DNA of 64,000 bases from JAJDZL01 sp965220665 (GTDB taxonomy: Bacteria; Pseudomonadota; Gammaproteobacteria; Arenicellales; JAJDZL01), in the NCBI GenBank assembly GCA_965220665.1, contig CBDCQQ010000005.1, positions 2,533,650 through 2,597,649 of the forward strand. The letters run 5' to 3'. Below are positions 17,782-26,025 of the stretch, piece after piece (the stretch's first letter is position 1; each line of letters begins with the position of its first letter). The notes under the pieces were generated by a model that saw only the letters and a list, made by a program, of their open reading frames with translations, did no database searches and was not told the origin of the DNA. The position numbers and the translations under genes were made by a program.

Positions 17782-18039
17782 TTGATAAAGAAAATCCTAC
17801 TTGTAATTGTCTGTATCGCGGCACTATTGTTCGGGGTTACTTTTACAATCAAGAATGCGCAGGTTGTTGAACTCACATATTATTTTGGAATTAATTGGCA
17901 GGGACCATTATCCTGGCTGATTATCATTGTGCTAATCTTGGGAATGCTCGCGGGTATTTTTCTATGCTTTATGTCCTCTTTATTGAGAAAGCTCAAATCA
18001 AACAGCGAGCGAGGCAAAGGCCAGGCTGAATCGTCATGA
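17782..18039 (+). CDS. lapA: Lipopolysaccharide assembly protein A
   Basis: LapA (YciS, DUF1049) is a small inner-membrane protein that works with LapB to control LpxC proteolysis and LPS assembly. The 85-residue product has two transmembrane segments (about 4-22 and 44-66) separated by a short loop with NAQVVELTYYFG, which is typical. It begins with TTG at 17782 after an AGAAGAG purine stretch. Its stop overlaps lapB by 4 bases, so the two are coupled. Confidence 0.85.
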   Translation: MIKKILLVIVCIAALLFGVTFTIKNAQVVELTYYFGINWQGPLSWLIIIVLILGMLAGIFLCFMSSLLRKLKSNSERGKGQAESS

Positions 18040-19211
18040 TGGATCCACTCTGGCTCTTGATTTTGCTGCCTGTCGCGGCTTTATCCGGATGGCTCGCGGC
18101 AGCTGTTTCTCGTTTTCAATGGCGTTCGCGGGATCGCGTTCCCAAGGCCTATATGCAGGGTATTAACTATTTGCTGAACGATCAACGAGAAAATGCGCTG
18201 GATAATTTTTATGAAAGCTTCGATGCCGATAACGAAAATTACGACCTGCTATTTCCTATCGGCAACCTCTATCGTCAGAAAGGTGAAATAGGAAAAGCAA
18301 CAAGAATTCATCAACTCTTGGTTGAGCGAACCGACCTTACTGGTGAGCAGCGAAGTGAAGCTTTCTATGAGTTGGGTTTCGATTACTATAGCGCTGGCAT
18401 TTTGGATAAAGCGGAACAAGTTTTCAAAGAATTGCTACAAAATCCGCGGTTCCGGGAAAAGTCTCACAATCTGTTGCGAGAGATCTATGAACAGGAAAGG
18501 GAGTGGGACGAGTGCATTAGCATTACCAAGAAACTCAATCGTTTTTCCTCGCAGGATTACTCACCAGTTATGGCGCAGTATTATTGTGAGTTGGCGGAAG
18601 AGGCCATTCGAACTGGAAACTACAACAAAGCGGAAGACTATGTGCAGACCGCTAAAGATACGGAAATGGATTGTGTTCGCGCCATTTTGCAAGCGGGTCG
18701 AATAAGGGCGATTCGTGGTGAACATCAATCGGCGATTGAAATTTGGAAAACAATCGAAACGATTAACCCCAAGTATATTTCTGAAACTGTCGGTCTAGTA
18801 CTGGAGAGTTATAAAGCGTTAAATCAGTCTCACAAAGCTGCCGAATTTTTAAAGAAGGTTGCCGAAACTGAGCAGAACAGTCAGTTTGCAATAGATTATG
18901 TAGACATTCTTCAATCGCTGAATAAAGAACAGGAAGCAGAAAAGTTCCTATTGAATTGGATTCGCAAAAACAAATCATTCAATTGCCTGAACAGACTTGT
19001 TTTGTTAAAGTTGAAATCTTCAACTAGCATAAAACGAAGTGATATTGAACTGATTGAAGAAATGATCATCAACCAGACGAATACTACGCGCCACTACAAA
19101 TGCCAGCGTTGTGGATACGATGTCAAAGCCCTACACTGGCAGTGTCCCAGTTGCCGGGCATGGGATCAGTTTGAAATTCAGCAATCTTCCCACCCCTCCT
19201 TAGTCGATTAA
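18036..19211 (+). CDS. lapB: Lipopolysaccharide assembly protein B
   Basis: LapB (YciM) links FtsH to LpxC and so sets the rate of lipid A synthesis. The 391-residue protein has one N-terminal membrane anchor (about 4-22), a series of TPR repeats (QGINYLLNDQRENALDNF and following) and a C-terminal rubredoxin-like zinc site CQRCG...CPSC (about 352-370). Two tandem ATG codons at 18036 and 18039 overlap the lapA stop. It is the last core gene before the IS zone. Confidence 0.93.
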   Translation: MMDPLWLLILLPVAALSGWLAAAVSRFQWRSRDRVPKAYMQGINYLLNDQRENALDNFYESFDADNENYDLLFPIGNLYRQKGEIGKATRIHQLLVERTDLTGEQRSEAFYELGFDYYSAGILDKAEQVFKELLQNPRFREKSHNLLREIYEQEREWDECISITKKLNRFSSQDYSPVMAQYYCELAEEAIRTGNYNKAEDYVQTAKDTEMDCVRAILQAGRIRAIRGEHQSAIEIWKTIETINPKYISETVGLVLESYKALNQSHKAAEFLKKVAETEQNSQFAIDYVDILQSLNKEQEAEKFLLNWIRKNKSFNCLNRLVLLKLKSSTSIKRSDIELIEEMIINQTNTTRHYKCQRCGYDVKALHWQCPSCRAWDQFEIQQSSHPSLVD

Positions 19212-19226
19212 ACTGACTGTACAATC

Positions 19227-19244
19227 AACTCTGGTTTCAGAGTT
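19227..19244 (+). other. Small hairpin after lapB
   Basis: AACTCTG (19227-19233) and CAGAGTT (19238-19244) form a perfect 7-base stem with a GTTT loop, 15 bases past the lapB stop. No T-run follows, so it is a weak terminator candidate or an mRNA 3' end stabiliser. The remaining sequence up to 19400 shows no gene. Confidence 0.35.
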
Positions 19245-19400
19245 CAATGATCCGTAAAATGGGATGCGAGGGGCTGAACGAGGAAAATGACAAGGACTGC
19301 TTTCGGCCATGATTACGCCTCATGGGTTCATAAAAATCCGAACTAAAAGGATGTCTCTTTTTCAAACTCAGAAACATTTCTAACGAAAAGCCCTCTAAAA

Positions 19401-21359
19401 GAGGGAATTTTTAGATCGGTAACCCCTTGAATAGACGCGCGATTCAGCGGGTCTGAATTTTCGTTTACCCCACAAAAACCGCCAATCAGGCGCCATTTGC
19501 GGCCTGTCAGGGCAAAATCCCGAATTTCCACCCCAACCGTTCAGCGCGCCGCTGAGCCCTCTGCGGGCACCTGGCCGAATCCAACGAAAATCATCTAATG
19601 ATTTGTTTTAATTGACAAATAATGCCATGAGCGAATCCCAATCGTGTATAATTGACTCCATAAAAGAAACAAAAACCAACCCACGGGAGATTCACGCATG
19701 GCACTCATCAATTATGACCTTTTCGCGTCTGACTCTGCAGACAATTGTGAGCTGAAAAACCTGACCGCACTGCTCGAACAGCTCGACTTCTCAGAGCTCA
19801 TCAATGAGATTCTCATCCGCCGCAAAGGCAGAGGCCGGCGGGACTGGCCCATCGAAGCGATGCTCAATGCCGTGTTCGCGATCGACATTCTGCAGCACCG
19901 CAGCGTGTCCGGATTCGTCCGGGAGCTGAAACGCAACCCCGCGCTGATGCATGTGCTGGGCTTTCCGATGCGGCGTGGGTTTCACACCGACCCGGCCTTT
20001 GGCGGTTATGCGGTGCCGAGTGATTCGGCCTTTTGCCGGTTCATCCGACTGCTGACCGAGATTGAACGCGGTACCGGTGCGCTGATGCGGGTGTTTGAGG
20101 CGCAGGTCGATGAGATCGCGGCACTGCTGCCGGACTTTGGAAAAAGTGTCGGCTACGACGGCAAAGCCGTCGAATCGCATTCGACCGGCCGGCCGCTCAA
20201 GCATAAGGCAATCGACAAAACCACCGGCCGGCATCCCACCTCGGATCCGGATGCCAGCTGGGGCGTGCATGAGCAGTACGGGACTGATCAGAACGGCCGG
20301 GAAGTCAGGAAAACCAAGAAATGGTTTGGTTACACGCTGCACACGCACGGGGACGTGACTTACGAGCTGCCGATTCGGTTTCGGCTGGAAACGGCCCGCG
20401 AGTCCGAATACCGTCACTGTGAGGGGTTGATTGAAGAGCATGAGAAGCTGTGGTTCTTTGACCGGTGCAGGAGTTTCGTGGCCGACCGGGGGCTTGACAG
20501 CAACCAGATCAGAAAGCGCCTGTTTAAGAACGATATCCTGCCGGTGATTGACACCCGCCGGATGTGGCAGGACGTCAATCTGCATCCGCAGCAGCTGAAG
20601 GTGCCGACCCGGCCGCTGGATGAGTCGAAGGTGGATACGATTCTTCGCACGGAGAACGGCAGTCTGTACTGTCAGTGTCCTCAGAGCCGGGAACTTCGAC
20701 GGATGCACTATCAGGGACGGGAGCAGAAGCGCGGTACGCTCAAGTGGGCCTGTCCGGCGGCCAGTTATGATTTCACCTGTAAAGGCCAGGCGGCCTGTTA
20801 CCGCATGGGTCAGGTGAAACCGGGGTCGAAGAGCCGGGTGGTGCGGGTGAAGATGGACCCGGATCATCTTCGCAATTACGGCCCTTTGCCGCCGAATTCA
20901 TACAAGTGGCGGCGGCATTACGATCAGAGGTCGGCGATGGAGCGGATTTATTCAAGAGTCGATCAGGCGCATCTGGCGCACGATCATTTCCTGCGCGGCA
21001 AAGCGCGCCTGACGCTGAAGTTCACCGTTGGCTATGCGGTGATGCTGGCGCGGGCGTGTGTGGCGGTCAAGGCCGGACAGCCGGAAAAGATGCGCAGCTG
21101 GGCGTCCTCGCTGGCGGCCTGACTGGCGCCCCGGTTCCCGGGGCTCGGAAAATCCAAACCGAACACGATGCTGCGGGTGCGGCAGATTCGGCGCGGCTGC
21201 AATTCGCCCGCGTCGCCGGCAATGGCGGTTTTCGCGGCACTGGGCGCCTTGATGACTCGGAAATCAGCGGCGGGCGGGATTTTGTTTCGCGAAATTGACC
21301 GAATTTTTCTCCGTGACAGAATTTTCTGACCCTAAAATTGTTGCTAACGCAAAACCCTC
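19401..21359 (+). mobile_element. 1959-bp insertion sequence, copy 1
   Basis: The element begins GAGGGAATTTTTAG and ends GCAAAACCCTC, giving short terminal inverted repeats (GAGGG/CCCTC). It is bounded by a 5-bp target duplication TAAAA at 19396-19400 and 21360-21364. Ends were fixed by comparing with copy 2 (39957-41915), which has the same length and a different duplication (AATTT). It carries one transposase. Base composition is clearly GC-richer than the flanks. Confidence 0.93.
19698..21122 (+). CDS. DDE transposase of the 1959-bp IS, copy 1
   Basis: A 474-residue transposase with an N-terminal DUF772-like region and a long DDE catalytic domain; likely acidic residues are Asp in GYDGKAVESHS, Asp in VADRGLDSNQ and Glu in RSAMERIYSRV. 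A cysteine-containing insertion (YCQC, CKGQAACY) lies before the last motif. The IS family is uncertain (IS1182-like or another member of the IS4/IS5 superfamily). A GGGAG ribosome-binding site precedes the ATG, and a TATAAT box is at 19647-19652 without a well-spaced -35. It differs from copy 2 by one residue: Gly102 here, Asp102 there (base 20002). Confidence 0.9.
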   Translation: MALINYDLFASDSADNCELKNLTALLEQLDFSELINEILIRRKGRGRRDWPIEAMLNAVFAIDILQHRSVSGFVRELKRNPALMHVLGFPMRRGFHTDPAFGGYAVPSDSAFCRFIRLLTEIERGTGALMRVFEAQVDEIAALLPDFGKSVGYDGKAVESHSTGRPLKHKAIDKTTGRHPTSDPDASWGVHEQYGTDQNGREVRKTKKWFGYTLHTHGDVTYELPIRFRLETARESEYRHCEGLIEEHEKLWFFDRCRSFVADRGLDSNQIRKRLFKNDILPVIDTRRMWQDVNLHPQQLKVPTRPLDESKVDTILRTENGSLYCQCPQSRELRRMHYQGREQKRGTLKWACPAASYDFTCKGQAACYRMGQVKPGSKSRVVRVKMDPDHLRNYGPLPPNSYKWRRHYDQRSAMERIYSRVDQAHLAHDHFLRGKARLTLKFTVGYAVMLARACVAVKAGQPEKMRSWASSLAA

Positions 21360-21365
21360 TAAAAT

Positions 21366-21402
21366 CTTTACAATTTACTAAATGTAAAGAAATCAATATA
21401 AT
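21366..21402 (+). promoter_or_regulatory. vapBC promoter with overlapping palindrome
   Basis: A palindrome with 7-base arms, CTTTACA (21366-21372) and TGTAAAG (21383-21389), overlaps a likely promoter: TTTACT (21374-21379) as -35, a 17-base spacer, and a perfect TATAAT (21397-21402) as -10. This is the usual layout for toxin-antitoxin autorepression by VapB/VapBC binding. It lies 7 bases past the right end of the 1959-bp IS. Autoregulation is inferred. Confidence 0.6.
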
Positions 21403-21436
21403 AATTTAACAATTCTATATTCCCAGAGGTGAGGAC

Positions 21437-21676
21437 ATGCCCAAAATCAGCGCTAAACGCCAGATTACTCTGCCGGCAAGTCAATGCAGGGAAGTCGGTC
21501 TAGAACCAGGGGACGAATACCAAAGTTTCGTCGCTGATGGATGCATCACTATTGTCGGACAAAGTCACGGCAGCGCATGGGGATGCCTCAATCATGTAAA
21601 AGGGGACAGTTCTGTCTCAGAACAGCAATCACGTCAGGACGCAATTGAGGAAAGACGTAAACGGGTTATCCCTTAA
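21437..21676 (+). CDS. vapB: AbrB/MazE-type antitoxin (VapB)
   Basis: A 79-residue protein with a swapped-hairpin AbrB DNA-binding domain at the N-terminus (PKISAKRQITLPASQCREVGL, shown in part, then EPGDEYQSF) and a charged C-terminal tail that would wrap the toxin. A strong GAGGTGAGG ribosome-binding site precedes the ATG. The vapC start lies 2 bases after its stop. The antitoxin frame is intact although its partner is destroyed. Confidence 0.8.
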   Translation: MPKISAKRQITLPASQCREVGLEPGDEYQSFVADGCITIVGQSHGSAWGCLNHVKGDSSVSEQQSRQDAIEERRKRVIP

Positions 21677-21873
21677 CCTTGTTTGCGATCGACACAAATG
21701 TCCTGCTCCGCTATCTCTTGAGAGATGATGAGTTACAAGCAGCAAAAGCACGCCAACTCTTCGAACGCAAAGATTTAATTCTCATTACCGATGTGGTTCT
21801 GGTTGAATCAATTTGGACATTAATCCGAAGTTCCAGCGGTTTTCAGTCTGAAAAGCGACATTATCGATTGATA

Positions 21874-21899
21874 TTCAACGGTTTTCGTTGAATTTTTTT
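21874..21899 (+). terminator. IS-borne terminator inside left end of the IS1634 element
   Basis: TTCAACG (21874-21880) and CGTTGAA (21886-21892) form a perfect 7-base stem with a GTTTT loop, followed by seven T. It would stop transcription arriving from the vapBC promoter before it reaches the transposase. A TATAAT at 21922-21927 downstream is a candidate transposase promoter. Confidence 0.75.
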
Positions 21900-21982
21900 G
21901 CGTCAAGACCTACCCATGTAATATAATGACTACAATCAATTTATTAACTTATTACTCTTATTTATGAGATATAATAATACCC

Positions 21983-23695
21983 ATGTATGTAGAAACCGTC
22001 AAAAACAGAAACTCGCCACCCGCCATCCTCGTGCGCGAATCCTACTGGCAGGACGGCAAATGTAAGAAAAGAACCCTCGCCAACCTCTCCAAACTGCCCG
22101 CTCACGTCATCGGCGCCGTGCGCGCAGAGCTGAAAAACTCCTCAGGCGCCATGCCCGAACAGTTCGATGTCGTGCGCACCATCCCCCATGGCCATGTCGC
22201 GGCCGTGCTCGGCACCCTGAAAAACCTGGGCCTTGACCGCATCATCGATGCCAGACCCTCCCGGCAGCGCCAGCTGTGCCTGGCGATGATCGCCGCCAGA
22301 ATCATCGCACCGCAATCCAAACTTGCCACCTGCCGGGGTTTCTGGGACGAAACCAGCACCGATACCCTGGGCCAGTGCCTCGATGTGACCGACGCGGACT
22401 GGAACGATCTTTATGCCGCAATGGACTGGCTCTGCACGCGCCAGAACAGGATTGAAAGGCAGCTGGCGCACAAACATCTCGCTGAAGGCGCACTGGTGAT
22501 GTATGACCTGACCTCGACGTGGGTGTGCGGGGAACACTGTGACCTGGCCAGCTACGGCCATTCACGGGACAGGAAAAAAGGCACGAAGCAGATTGAGTTC
22601 GGTCTTCTGTGTGATGCCGAGGGACGGCCGGTTGCGATCGAGGCGTTTGAAGGCAACACCGCGGATCCGAAAACCGTCATCAGCCAGGTCAACCGGTTAA
22701 GGGCGCGATTCAAACTGTCGCAGGTCGTGATGGTCGGTGACCGGGGCATGCTGACGGCTGCCCGCATTGAGGAGGATCTGAAGCCGGCGCAGTATGACTG
22801 GATTACGACGCTCAGGTCCGATGCCATCCGCCGGCTGGTGGCCGATGGCGCCCTGCAGCCCACCCTGTTTGATGAGCGCGGTCTGGGCGAGATCCGCTGT
22901 GAGCGGCTGTATCCCGGCGAGCGGCTGGTGGTGTGTCGAAATCCGCTGCTGGCGGAGCGGCGGCGGCAGAACCGAATCGACCTTCTGGCAGCCGCCGAAA
23001 AGCTGCTCGATGAGATTGTGGCCGCCACCCGAAGGCCAAAGTACCGGTTGAAAAAACAAAGTGCGATTTACAAACGCGTCACCCGGGCGCTGGACAAATA
23101 TAAGATGGGCAAGCATTTTCACGTTCAGATTGAAGATGAATCGTTCAGTTATCAGCGCAATGAAGACGGCATCGCTGCTGAAGCGGCGCTTGATGGGTTT
23201 TATGTCATCCGCACCAGTGTGGATGAAACGAAGCTCAGCGCCTGCGAGGTGGTCGACCGCTACAAGCGGCTGTCAAAAGTCGAGCGGGCGTTTCGGTCGA
23301 TGAAGACCGTCGATCTGAAAGTGCGGCCCATTCATCATCGCCGCGAGCGGCGGGTGCGCGCACACCTGCTGCTTTGCATGCTGGCTTATTATGTTGAGTT
23401 CGAGATGCGAAGCAGACTGGCGCCGGTTCTGTTTGATGACGAAAGCGAAAAGCTGCTGCAGGTCACAGCAGCGCACAAATCACCGTCTGCACGGCGCAAG
23501 TCGCATACCAGGCGCACCGCTGCCGGCGAGCCGGTGCACAGTTTTCAGACACTGATGAAAGACCTGGCGACACTGAGCCGGGTTCGGGTGCGTCCCATGA
23601 AAATGAAAAAAGCCGAATACTGGATGATCACGACACCGACGGATTATCAGCAGAAGGCGTTGGATTTACTGGGGGTGAAAGTCAATATCATCTGA
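21983..23695 (+). CDS. IS1634-family transposase
   Basis: A 570-residue DDE transposase. Candidate catalytic acids are Asp in YDLTSTW, Asp in VGDRGMLTAAR and Glu in KVERAFRSMKT, which is the arrangement in IS1634/ISxac-type proteins. The length is normal, with no internal stop. The ATG at 21983 lies soon after a second TATAAT (21970-21975), which is too close to serve as its own promoter unless the message is nearly leaderless. Confidence 0.92.
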   Translation: MYVETVKNRNSPPAILVRESYWQDGKCKKRTLANLSKLPAHVIGAVRAELKNSSGAMPEQFDVVRTIPHGHVAAVLGTLKNLGLDRIIDARPSRQRQLCLAMIAARIIAPQSKLATCRGFWDETSTDTLGQCLDVTDADWNDLYAAMDWLCTRQNRIERQLAHKHLAEGALVMYDLTSTWVCGEHCDLASYGHSRDRKKGTKQIEFGLLCDAEGRPVAIEAFEGNTADPKTVISQVNRLRARFKLSQVVMVGDRGMLTAARIEEDLKPAQYDWITTLRSDAIRRLVADGALQPTLFDERGLGEIRCERLYPGERLVVCRNPLLAERRRQNRIDLLAAAEKLLDEIVAATRRPKYRLKKQSAIYKRVTRALDKYKMGKHFHVQIEDESFSYQRNEDGIAAEAALDGFYVIRTSVDETKLSACEVVDRYKRLSKVERAFRSMKTVDLKVRPIHHRRERRVRAHLLLCMLAYYVEFEMRSRLAPVLFDDESEKLLQVTAAHKSPSARRKSHTRRTAAGEPVHSFQTLMKDLATLSRVRVRPMKMKKAEYWMITTPTDYQQKALDLLGVKVNII

Positions 23696-24198
23696 TCCTG
23701 CCCAGTAATGGAAATCTGAAATCACTGATATGCTGTATATTATCAGATACATACGTTATATTCCTTTCTGGAACTTAGGATTAATGGGACGAAAGTACAA
23801 AGTAACTAAAAACGACCTAATATCCGTTGTCTATAAACTTATGCATGAACCAAATGTTTGCTTTGAAGATAGACAAGTAATTTGGCGGGCGCTAAGGGAT
23901 TATCGCAAGTCAGATGCCGATTTTGCCGATGCTGTAATCGTACACAAATCTCTCAAAATAGCTTCTATGTACAATGAACTAGAAGCTGTTTACACATTCG
24001 ACAGAAACGCATTGCAATTACCAAATACTGTCGAGCCATCACTTGAATAGTTCAAAACGGTAATTTGGACTCAAGAATATTGAACGATGCTACATTAATT
24101 TCGGGAATTAGGGTTGCAGGTGTGGTGAACTCAACTGATTTAACTATCACCTGTCAGAGTATTTTGATATCTGAATATAGCATGGGAAACTTTAGCAG

Positions 24199-25005
24199 AT
24201 GGCTGAAGATTCACGACGGCTTGCTCTAATTTGTGGATCTGGCGCTTCCTTGCTGCCGGAGATGGAGCATCAGGAGAGTGTTAATGTTACTACCCCGTAC
24301 GGTGAGACATCAGCTCCGATTTCCATATGTAGACTTCATGGAGTTACCGTCTGTGTATTGAATCGGCATGGAGAGGGTCATACTATCCCGCCACATCGAA
24401 TTAACTACCGGTCCAATATATGGGCACTGGCTGAATTAGGATGCAAATCTGCCATTGCGCTGGCTACGGTTGGTGGAATTCGTAATAATCTGAAACCCGG
24501 AAGCCTGATGTTGCCAACGCAAATCATTGATTACACTTGGGGACGGGAATCGACATTCTTCGATGGGGGTTCTGAAACCATAGTGGGGCACTTGGAAAAT
24601 GCGAACCCATACTGTAGTGCACTTCGAGACTTGATTTTGCTCGCTGCAGATGGATCCGACATTCCTTTGCATGAAGGCGGTACATACGCCGCAACCCAAG
24701 GACCACGATTTGAATCAGCTGCCGAAATCAATAGGATTGAAAGAGATGGTGGCGATGTAGTCGGAATGACAGGTATGCCAGAAACAGCACTTGCAGCTGA
24801 AAAGCAAATCTGCTATGCAAGCATCAACTTGATTGTTAATCCGGCTGCAGGTCGTGGGGATGAAGAAATTACGATGAATGAAATGCGGGAAGCTTGGGAA
24901 AATGGCTGTGAAGACCTTAGACTGCTGATCGACAAATCAATTCTTGAGTTGGCCAATTACGGAGACTGTTCTTTGCCCCTCAATTCTCACATCATGAAAA
25001 TGTAG
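24199..25005 (+). CDS. S-methyl-5'-thioinosine phosphorylase
   Basis: Purine nucleoside phosphorylase family enzyme of 268 residues. IPPHRINYRSNIWALAELGC, GGTYAATQGPRFESAAE and VVGMTGMPETALAAE match the MTAP/MTIP subgroup. In Pseudomonas the gene beside csiV encodes the phosphorylase specific for methylthioinosine, releasing hypoxanthine and methylthioribose-1-phosphate. MtaD at 5207-6520 would supply methylthioinosine, so the pair makes a complete two-step route. MTA phosphorylase activity is the alternative. It converges with csiV, 5 bases apart. Confidence 0.85.
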   Translation: MAEDSRRLALICGSGASLLPEMEHQESVNVTTPYGETSAPISICRLHGVTVCVLNRHGEGHTIPPHRINYRSNIWALAELGCKSAIALATVGGIRNNLKPGSLMLPTQIIDYTWGRESTFFDGGSETIVGHLENANPYCSALRDLILLAADGSDIPLHEGGTYAATQGPRFESAAEINRIERDGGDVVGMTGMPETALAAEKQICYASINLIVNPAAGRGDEEITMNEMREAWENGCEDLRLLIDKSILELANYGDCSLPLNSHIMKM

Positions 25006-25010
25006 TTCGG

Positions 25011-25703
25011 TTACTGAGCAAAAAATTCTGCTTGTTTGGGACGGATTATTGTAAAGACGACGCCAAACTTTGGATGGTCGAAGTAGTGAATGTCATCAAT
25101 TTGAATTTGTCGTCTTTCGGCCAAAAGGTAGGATGTTTCGGGAGTATAGAGTTTAACTGAGTCGGGTAGGTAAACAACTGCTTCTTCGGTGTCGGCCAGA
25201 GGTTTATAGGTGACCTGGATGTCGAACTGCAATAGTTGCGCAATTTCGTAGACCGATGTTTCGCCAGCTAGCAGCAATTCTGTAGACAGAAATGCATCGA
25301 TGAATGGTGTATCCAAAGAGACGGATTTGGTTCTTGATTTTGGGACGGGCTCTTGAATCCAACTGACATAGTTCAGTAATTCGAAACCTGGATTTTCATC
25401 AATTGCGTTTGCAAAATCGGTAAGCACGTATGCTTCGACGGGTCTTGGTCCTGTCGCTTCCAGATCCATTGACTGGTTAATTTCCAAATCACTTGCTTCT
25501 TCTTCTGCGATTAAAGGTGTGATTCCTTCATCGACAGCCTCTTCAACTCTGATGATCTCGTCAGGTATTGGAAACCACTCAGATTCGGTTTCAGCAGTGT
25601 TATTCGCAAAAATTATCACTTCTACATGGACGGGCGCGCTGAAAGCTGAAACAGTAAATAATTGGAAAGTAAAGAAAACAAGAATTATTTTCAGATGTCT
25701 CAT
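25011..25703 (-). CDS. csiV: CsiV-family periplasmic protein
   Basis: A 230-residue secreted protein with a signal peptide at about 1-22 (hydrophobic FFTFQLFTVSAFSA). The start of the mature part, VHVEVIIFANN, and the end DDIHYFDHPKFGVVFTIIRP fit the CsiV family, named from Vibrio cholerae where it acts with LpoA and penicillin-binding protein 1A in cell-wall integrity. The middle is acidic. In Pseudomonas it sits between the phosphorylase and mfd, and both are nearby here. The molecular role in this organism is inferred. Confidence 0.72.
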   Translation of the reverse strand: MRHLKIILVFFTFQLFTVSAFSAPVHVEVIIFANNTAETESEWFPIPDEIIRVEEAVDEGITPLIAEEEASDLEINQSMDLEATGPRPVEAYVLTDFANAIDENPGFELLNYVSWIQEPVPKSRTKSVSLDTPFIDAFLSTELLLAGETSVYEIAQLLQFDIQVTYKPLADTEEAVVYLPDSVKLYTPETSYLLAERRQIQIDDIHYFDHPKFGVVFTIIRPKQAEFFAQ

Positions 25704-26025
25704 GGTATTAATGCGAAGATTAGATGTCCGGGAACAAGGTTAGAGACGCAGACGCCACCATTAATTTTCATACAAATTTGGATCAGTGGTACCAAGAGCG
25801 AGTAGCGCGATTTCACGAACACTCGAAATTAAAGTGGTGAATACTATTATAAAAGCAGCAGTTTGGGACTTCATTAGCCATCACAATGGAAATTGCGGTA
25901 CGCAATAACTTTCAGTGTTGCGATTATTGAGAGTAACACTGTTTCAATCTGACACTATGTTCGAAGGAATAGAGCTGCCAAGTCAATGAATAACATCAAG
26001 ATCATTTCGCCTGTAAGGAGTATTT
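25704..26025. other. Divergent spacer csiV / glutamate-synthase-like gene
   Basis: This 322-base region has no convincing gene. It holds a perfect inverted repeat ATTGCG-GTA-CGCAAT at 25892-25906, a possible operator, and a good AAGGAG ribosome-binding site just before 26026. Confidence 0.4.

Larger units (their letters stand above)
21825..23779 (+). mobile_element. IS1634-family insertion sequence, 1955 bp
   Basis: The left end CCGAAGTTCCAG and the right end CTGGAACTTAGG are inverted repeats with one mismatch in 12. The element is flanked by the duplication ATTAAT at 21819-21824 and 23780-23785. It encodes one transposase and carries a terminator hairpin just inside the left end. Its only copy in this window sits in vapC. 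Confidence 0.94.
21679..24050 (+). pseudogene. vapC: PIN-domain toxin VapC, split by an IS1634-family element
   Basis: VapC toxins are PIN-domain ribonucleases. The N-terminal half (21679-21824) has AIDTNVLLRYLLRDD with the first catalytic Asp and VLVESIWTL with the conserved Glu. The C-terminal half (23786-24050) has the third acidic cluster DADFADAVIV and YTFDRNAL. Removing the IS (21825-23779) and one copy of the 6-bp duplication ATTAAT rejoins the frame exactly through ...IWTL-MGRKYKVT..., giving 136 residues from a TTG start. The interruption is therefore a clean, recent insertion. As it stands the toxin is truncated before the second half of its active site and should be inactive. Confidence 0.92.

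Noticed and set aside
19227..19244. Hairpin after lapB as a rho-independent terminator
   Set aside because: Stem is good but no T-run follows; listed only as a hairpin.
19791..20867. Long 358-codon minus-strand frame inside the 1959-bp IS (also at 40347-41423)
   Set aside because: It is antisense to an intact transposase, has no recognised domain and appears in both copies only because the DNA is the same; GC-rich codons leave the opposite strand open.
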